Assembly (NCBI GenBank): GCA_028281265.1
Contig: JANQKE010000188.1
Span: forward strand, 62,001-126,000
DNA from: Alphaproteobacteria bacterium
GTDB taxonomy: Bacteria > Pseudomonadota > Alphaproteobacteria > DSM-16000 > Inquilinaceae
Direction of reading: 5' to 3'
Length of the DNA: 64,000 bases
Of this stretch, positions 59,536 through 64,000 are shown one piece after another (position 1 is the stretch's first letter; every line of letters begins with the position of its first letter). The position numbers were made by a program, and so were the translations under genes. The notes below the pieces were generated by a model that was not told the DNA's origin, ran no database searches, and was given only the letters and a program-made list of their open reading frames with translations.

Positions 59536-60666
59536 ATGACGCAGGTTTCCCAAGCGTCGGTACGACAAGCCTTGCAGACCGTGGCCGACCCCGACGCCGG
59601 CAAGGACCTGGTTGCGGCCGACATGATCTCCGGCATCGTCGTCAAAGACGGTCACGTGATGTTCTCGATCGAGGTCGACCCGGCCCGCGGCCCGGCACTC
59701 GAACCGGTGCGCCAGGCGGCGGAGAAGGCGGTTGCGGCCATCCCCGGCGTGCTCAGCGTGACCGCCGTGCTGACGGCCGAACGGGCGCCGGCCCGGCAGA
59801 GTGCGCCCGCGCGCGCGCCGATGCCGCAAGGCCGGCCGCGTCCCGCCGGCGGCCGCAACCGGCGGATCGAGGTGCCGGGGGTCGAAGCGATCATCGCGGT
59901 GGCCAGCGGCAAGGGCGGGGTCGGCAAATCGACCACGGCCGTCAATCTGGCCCTGGCCCTGGCGCGGCAAGGCAGGCGGGTCGGCCTGCTGGATGCGGAC
60001 ATCTACGGGCCGTCGATTCCGCGCATGATGGGCCTGTCCGGCAAACCCGGGTCGCCGGACGGCCAGACCCTCGATCCGATGACCAATCACGGCCTCAAGG
60101 TGATGTCGATCGGGTTCATGATCGACGAGGAGACGCCGATGATCTGGCGCGGGCCGATGGTGCAGTCGGCGCTGACCCAGATGCTGCGGGACGTCAATTG
60201 GGGCAACCTCGACATCCTGGTCGTGGACATGCCGCCGGGGACCGGCGACGCGCAGCTCACCATGGCCCAGCAGGTGCCGCTGGCTGGGGCCGTGATCGTC
60301 TCCACCCCGCAGGACATCGCGCTGCTGGATGCCCGCAAGGGTCTCAACATGTTCCGCAAGGTCGACGTCCCGGTGCTGGGGATCGTGGAGAACATGTCGA
60401 CCTTCGTGTGCCCCAAATGCGGTCACCGGACCGACATCTTCGGCCATGGCGGGGCGCGGGACCAGGCGGCCGAGCTGTCGGTGCCGTTCCTCGGCGAGGT
60501 GCCGCTGCATCTCGCGATCCGGGAGACCTCGGACACCGGTCAGCCGATCGTGGTGTCGGAGCCCGCCGGTCCCCATGCCGCGGCCTATGCGGCCATCGCC
60601 CAGGCCGTGCTGGAGGGGCTCGGCGGCACCAGGCGCCGGACGGCACCCAAGATCCTGATCGAGTAG
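59536..60666 (+). CDS. Mrp/ApbC-type iron-sulfur cluster carrier ATPase
   Basis: A 376-residue protein. An N-terminal MIP18/DUF59 domain (about 1-85) is followed by the deviant P-loop AVASGKGGVGKSTTAVNLALA, VVDMPPGTGDAQLT, and the cluster-binding CPKCGHRTDIFGHGG. It builds or transfers Fe-S clusters to target enzymes. A Pro/Arg-rich linker joins the two domains. A GC-rich hairpin follows the stop. Confidence 0.93.
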   Translation: MTQVSQASVRQALQTVADPDAGKDLVAADMISGIVVKDGHVMFSIEVDPARGPALEPVRQAAEKAVAAIPGVLSVTAVLTAERAPARQSAPARAPMPQGRPRPAGGRNRRIEVPGVEAIIAVASGKGGVGKSTTAVNLALALARQGRRVGLLDADIYGPSIPRMMGLSGKPGSPDGQTLDPMTNHGLKVMSIGFMIDEETPMIWRGPMVQSALTQMLRDVNWGNLDILVVDMPPGTGDAQLTMAQQVPLAGAVIVSTPQDIALLDARKGLNMFRKVDVPVLGIVENMSTFVCPKCGHRTDIFGHGGARDQAAELSVPFLGEVPLHLAIRETSDTGQPIVVSEPAGPHAAAYAAIAQAVLEGLGGTRRRTAPKILIE

Positions 60667-60672
60667 GACGGG

Positions 60673-60701
60673 CCGGTCCGGGACGGCCCCCGTCCGGACC
60701 G
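60673..60701 (+). terminator. Hairpin after the Mrp gene
   Basis: CGGTCCGGGACGG and CGTCCGGACCG pair with one bulged G around a short C-rich loop, just after the stop codon. There is no T-run; a Rho-assisted or weak terminator is likely. Confidence 0.5.
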
Positions 60702-60939
60702 CGGGGCGAGGGCCGCCCCCCGACCGCCGGACGGGGTCGGCGCAAGCGCTGTGCTGCGGTCTTGCGACCGCCGCGCCCGTGCCATATTGGGGTGCGATAC
60801 GCGTCCCTGGGCGGTGGCGCCGGCGGTGGCTCTCCGGCGCCCCGCGTTCAGGCCGGCCGATCGCGGATCGGCCGGGGTGCGGGGAACCCGCGGAGACGAC
60901 CGCCGGCCCCCGAGGTGACAGCAGGAGGAACGACGCCGG

Positions 60940-61278
60940 ATGACGGGGCGATGGGCTTCCCACGCGTTGGCGCTTGCAGCGGGCTTGGGTGCGGTCTGCC
61001 TGTGCGCCGGTTCGGCCGCGGCCGACGAGCTGTCCATCGCCCTGCGCAATGACAGCATCGCGCCGGTTTCGGTCATCCAGGTGTCGGCCGACTACCGCAC
61101 CAGTTGGGGGGGCAATCGGCTCAATGGCGCGATCTCCCCCGGCCAGATCGGGCGGGTGACCATCACCGGGGTCAACGGCCACTGCTTCTTCGACATCCAG
61201 GTCGAGGACGCCAATGGCCGCCAGGCCCAGTATTGGGGCCGCAACCTGTGCGTCGAGACCGTCATCGAGCATCGCTGA
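60940..61278 (+). CDS. Secreted protein of unknown function
   Basis: A 112-residue protein with a signal peptide (residues about 1-28, ending AAA). The mature part of about 84 residues is rich in beta strands: LSIALRNDSIAPVSVIQVSA, then WGGNRLNGAISPGQIGRVTI, and two Cys residues (GHCFFDIQVED and RNLCVETV) that could form a disulfide. GCAGGAGGAACG precedes the ATG. No family was recognised. It stands alone between the mrp gene and the convergent thyX gene. Confidence 0.8.
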   Translation: MTGRWASHALALAAGLGAVCLCAGSAAADELSIALRNDSIAPVSVIQVSADYRTSWGGNRLNGAISPGQIGRVTITGVNGHCFFDIQVEDANGRQAQYWGRNLCVETVIEHR

Positions 61279-61301
61279 CCGCCCCGTCGGCCGGCCGGAC
61301 C

Positions 61302-62270
61302 CTATTCCGGTCTGATCACGGTCATCAGTTCCCGCCATTCCCGCGCGCTCATGCCGCTTGTGGCCGGCGTCACCGGCTCGCCGGCAAGCATGCGGCGCAC
61401 CACCTGGACGGCCTGCGACGACAGCGTCGCCGCGTCGAGCCGATAGTCCCGGAACGCCCGGGCGGTCATCGGCACCCATCGCTCCAGCACGTCGACCATG
61501 ACCTCGGCATAGGCCCGGATCTCATACTGTGCATGATCGTCTGCCCGTAACCGCAGGAAATGCATCAGGTTATGGAGATCGGTCTTCCAGTACCACTGGG
61601 TATAGGTGTTGAGGGTCAGGTTCATCCGGGCCAACTCCCGGGCCAGGCCCTGACGATCGGGATCAAGCGCCGCACCGGCTTCGTCCGCGTTGAGCATCGT
61701 CTGATAGTGGCGGTAGGTCCGTTCCGCATCGGCCCGCAGCAGCGCCAGCACGTCGGCCGCCTCGTCCCCGTCCAGGACCTCGCCTCGCCCCTGCCGGTTG
61801 CTGTCCGACTGCGCGGCCAGTTGCGCCGGATCGGGGATGTAGAATTCCTTGTCGAGCACCGAATAGCGGGCCGAGTACTCGTTGACGTTGGCGGTCCGGT
61901 GACGGATCCACTGCCGGGCGATGAAGATCGGCAGCTTGACGTGGAACTTGATCTCGCACATCTCGAACGGTGTGGTGTGCCAGTGCCGCATCAGGTAGCG
62001 GATCAGTCCTTCGTCGTTGCGGACCGATTTCGTGCCCTTGCCGTAGGAGACCCGGGCCGCCTGCACCACGGCCGCGTCGTCGCCCATGTAGTCGACCACG
62101 CGGACGAAGCCGTGGTCGAGCACGGGCAGCGGCTGGAACAAGAGGGCCTCCACCGCCGCGACGGTCGGGCGCAGGGTCGGCGTGGGCTGTGAGCGGGCGT
62201 GCGCGATCTCGTCGGCCTGATCCCGGGTCAGCCGGTTGCCGGTGAGGGCGCTGGGGGGGTCATGGGTCAT
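61302..62270 (-). CDS. thyX: ThyX, flavin-dependent thymidylate synthase
   Basis: A 322-residue enzyme with the ThyX motif in [18 protein letters not shown], plus [20 protein letters not shown] and [16 protein letters not shown]. It methylates dUMP to dTMP with FAD and NADPH. The length suits alphaproteobacterial ThyX (about 300). No thyA is seen in the window. Confidence 0.95.
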   Translation of the reverse strand: MTHDPPSALTGNRLTRDQADEIAHARSQPTPTLRPTVAAVEALLFQPLPVLDHGFVRVVDYMGDDAAVVQAARVSYGKGTKSVRNDEGLIRYLMRHWHTTPFEMCEIKFHVKLPIFIARQWIRHRTANVNEYSARYSVLDKEFYIPDPAQLAAQSDSNRQGRGEVLDGDEAADVLALLRADAERTYRHYQTMLNADEAGAALDPDRQGLARELARMNLTLNTYTQWYWKTDLHNLMHFLRLRADDHAQYEIRAYAEVMVDVLERWVPMTARAFRDYRLDAATLSSQAVQVVRRMLAGEPVTPATSGMSAREWRELMTVIRPE

Positions 62271-62357
62271 GGCTCATCCTGACGGTCGGACCGAAGGCCG
62301 GGTTGCGAAAGCGGGGGGTGAGGCCGGACGGCGCCCGACTCCGGGCCCGGCCGGAGA

Positions 62358-63437
62358 TCAATCCCGGTCGACCGTCCGGCGGCCGTCAAGGGGAACGGGC
62401 CGCGGCTCCTGCTGGGTGATGCAGTGGATACCGCCGCCTCCGCGGGTGATCGCCGCCGCCGGCACCGGGACGATCCGCCGGTCCGGGAACAGCTCGGCGA
62501 ACAGCGCCGCCGCCTCGTCGTCGGCCGGGTCGTCGAAAGCCGGCAGGATCACGCCGGCCCGGGCCCCGTCGCCGGCCAGATAGCAGTTCACGTAGCTCTG
62601 GGTGATCCGCCGGCCGTCGGGGTGGTGCCGCGGCCGCGGCGTCGGGGCTTCGACCAGGCGCCAGGGGTCGCCGGCCGCGGTGCGGGCGCCGCCGAGCGCC
62701 CGCCGGCAGGCGTCCACCCGCGCCCGGTTGGGATCGGTCCGGCCGCCGCCGCCCGCAAGCACGATGGTGCCGGCGTCGGCGAACATGGCGATCTCGTCGA
62801 CATGCCCGGCCGTCTCGTCATCGATCAGACCCGCCGGCAGCCAGATCATGCTGTCCGCACCGAGCGCGCCGAGGATCCGCCGCTCGATCTCCGGCTGCGT
62901 CAGCCCGGGATTGCGGCTGGGATGCAGCAGGCACTCGGCCGTCGTCAGGATCGTGCCTTGCCCGTCGGTGTGGATGGCGCCGCCTTCCATCACCAGGTCG
63001 ACGGTCACGTCCGGTGTGCCGGTCCATGCGGCAATTCGCCTGCCCGCCTCCGCATCCAGGGCGTAAGGCTGGTAGATTCCGCCCCAGCCGTTGAACCGCC
63101 AGCAGACCGCCTCGACGGTGCCGTCGGCCGTCAGCCGGAACGTGGGGCCCGTGTCCCTCAGCCAACTGTCGTCCATCGCCATCGATCGGGTCTCGATGGC
63201 GGCCGGCAGACCCGGTGGGAGGGATCCGACGTCCTCGGGCCGGTGCAGCAGGCGGACCGGCTCGAAGGGGGCGATGGCCCGGGCGACCGCGGCCGTGGCG
63301 TTGCGGGCGGACGCCAGCTCGGGGCCCCAGGTTTCGGGCCGGCAGGGCCAGGCGATCCAGCAGCGGCGATGCGGTTCCCATTCCGCCGGGAAGCGCGGCC
63401 GAGAGGACGATCGGGGGGTGTCGGTCCGGCGGGTCAC
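62358..63437 (-). CDS. aguA: Agmatine deiminase / peptidylarginine deiminase family
   Basis: A 359-residue guanidine-modifying enzyme. Catalytic segments are MDDSWLRDTGPTF, VMEGGAIHTDGQGTIL, DETAGHVDEIAMF and the Cys in GGGGIHCITQQEPRP. It hydrolyses agmatine to N-carbamoylputrescine and ammonia. It is a single gene 87 bases before the thyX start on the same strand. Confidence 0.92.
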   Translation of the reverse strand: MTRRTDTPRSSSRPRFPAEWEPHRRCWIAWPCRPETWGPELASARNATAAVARAIAPFEPVRLLHRPEDVGSLPPGLPAAIETRSMAMDDSWLRDTGPTFRLTADGTVEAVCWRFNGWGGIYQPYALDAEAGRRIAAWTGTPDVTVDLVMEGGAIHTDGQGTILTTAECLLHPSRNPGLTQPEIERRILGALGADSMIWLPAGLIDDETAGHVDEIAMFADAGTIVLAGGGGRTDPNRARVDACRRALGGARTAAGDPWRLVEAPTPRPRHHPDGRRITQSYVNCYLAGDGARAGVILPAFDDPADDEAAALFAELFPDRRIVPVPAAAITRGGGGIHCITQQEPRPVPLDGRRTVDRD

Positions 63438-63666
63438 GATTTGCAGCCGATTTTAGAAAAATCTCTCGCAGTAGTTTTGTGGTCCGACAACCAATCCCCT
63501 CCTAACGGCTAGTGAGGTTTGATTCGGCAGAGATGACAGCTTGCTAGCAGGCATCTTTGACGTGATCCTTAGAGTCTCGATTCGGGCTTGCGCCGCACCC
63601 GACAGCCACCCCCATCCGTCAATCCCCTTCCCGCGCCACACCGACGCACGCCCCAGACACCCGGTC
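63438..63666. other. Gap between the deiminase and cellulose synthase starts
   Basis: A 229-base divergent gap. It has an AT-rich segment with a small dyad, GATTTT-TAG-AAAAATC, near 63450, then mixed sequence with no gene. Promoters for both flanking genes should lie here. No riboswitch motif was recognised. Confidence 0.4.
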
Positions 63667-64000
63667 ATGACACCCAGCATCGCCCCCATCAAACTGGACC
63701 AGGAATGGAGCGCCGGCGCCATGGTCGGGGTGTATCTGGGGCTGTTCTTCATCCTTGCGAGTGCCGAACTCGACATCGTCGCCCAGCTCGTCTTCGTCGC
63801 GGCCAGCATGGGGACGATGATCGTGCTGCGGTTCATGGCGCCGATCGGGCCGTTGCGGGTGGTCTTCCTGACCGTGGCTCTGCTGATCAGTGCGCGGTAT
63901 TTCGGCTGGCGCATCACCGACACGATCGACTATGTGGACCCGATCTCCCTGGTGGCGGCCGTCGCGCTGCTGCTGGCGGAGGCCTACGGTTTCATCATCG
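63667..64000 (+). CDS. bcsA: Cellulose synthase catalytic subunit-like, N-terminal part
   Basis: The first 111 residues are visible before the window ends. Three hydrophobic helices (about 18-36, 38-56 and 62-80) are followed by SARYFGWRITDTIDYVDPIS, a counterpart of the RYLxWR segment near the start of BcsA, then another helix. BcsA makes cellulose from UDP-glucose and is activated by cyclic di-GMP through a PilZ domain, which would lie outside the window. The call rests on this N-terminus alone. Confidence 0.75.
   Translation, partial: MTPSIAPIKLDQEWSAGAMVGVYLGLFFILASAELDIVAQLVFVAASMGTMIVLRFMAPIGPLRVVFLTVALLISARYFGWRITDTIDYVDPISLVAAVALLLAEAYGFII

Noticed and set aside
63438-63666. Cyclic di-GMP riboswitch before the cellulose synthase gene
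   Set aside because: The conserved GEMM core could not be found in this leader.

Overview
The window is a GC-rich (roughly 70 % by eye), densely packed bacterial chromosome segment. YdbH/YnbE/YdbL, HflKC, Mrp, ThyX, TRAP and UgpC-type ABC transporters and a cellulose synthase start, together with the codon use, point to an alphaproteobacterium, probably Rhodospirillales-like; the exact family cannot be read from the sequence. No rRNA, tRNA, CRISPR array or intact insertion sequence was seen. About 57 protein genes, including partial and broken ones, are supported.

Layout. 1-3.5 kb: the end of a ydbH-ynbE-ydbL envelope operon. 3.6-4.1 kb: ytoQ. 4.3-18.9 kb: a large plus-strand carbohydrate block. 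It has a TIM-barrel isomerase and Gfo/Idh/MocA dehydrogenase, an ABC sugar importer with a 66-residue membrane protein and two ATPases, and a dihydroxyacetone-kinase locus. That locus holds a fused DhaK-DhaL, separate DhaL, DhaM, HPr and enzyme I, an HTH protein and a second DhaK. 19.2-25.6 kb: a GntR/UTRA regulator, a SIS-domain protein, a second ABC importer without its own ATPase, and an FGGY kinase. 25.6-31 kb: an ATP-grasp enzyme, amylosucrase and an M81 (MlrC-like) peptidase. 31.1-36.3 kb: an MFS exporter and an arsenic operon (ArsR-LMWP-LMWP fusion, GAPDH, ArsJ). 36.5-39.3 kb: an epimerase, an SQR-like flavoprotein and a DUF5368-like membrane protein. 39.3-41 kb: a small toxin-antitoxin island, one toxin broken. 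41-48.7 kb: a minus-strand TetR-controlled TRAP/cyclase/BKACE/OsmC/SMP-30 operon interrupted by a ParDE pair. 48.9-50.9 kb: a C26 amidotransferase with an ATP-grasp ligase. 51.3-64 kb: PhoX with a Pho box, HxlR/MFS, a cNMP-EAL protein, HflKC, Mrp, a secreted protein, ThyX, agmatine deiminase and the start of a cellulose synthase.

How it works together. The first half is built for uptake and phosphorylation of sugars or short polyols. Imported substrate can be isomerised or oxidised, and C3/C4 ketoses can be phosphorylated either with ATP (fused DhaKL) or with PEP through EI-HPr-DhaM. The arsenic operon looks designed to trap arsenate as 1-arseno-3-phosphoglycerate and export it through ArsJ. 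The TRAP operon probably imports an organic acid that is opened and cleaved by the cyclase-family, BKACE and SMP-30 enzymes.

The least explained structure is a family of six composite intergenic repeats at about 3.5, 19.0, 22.2, 26.9, 53.4 and 57.0 kb. Each has a palindromic arm, a conserved linker and, in most copies, a hairpin slot whose sequence differs from copy to copy. One slot carries a perfect 66-bp palindrome.
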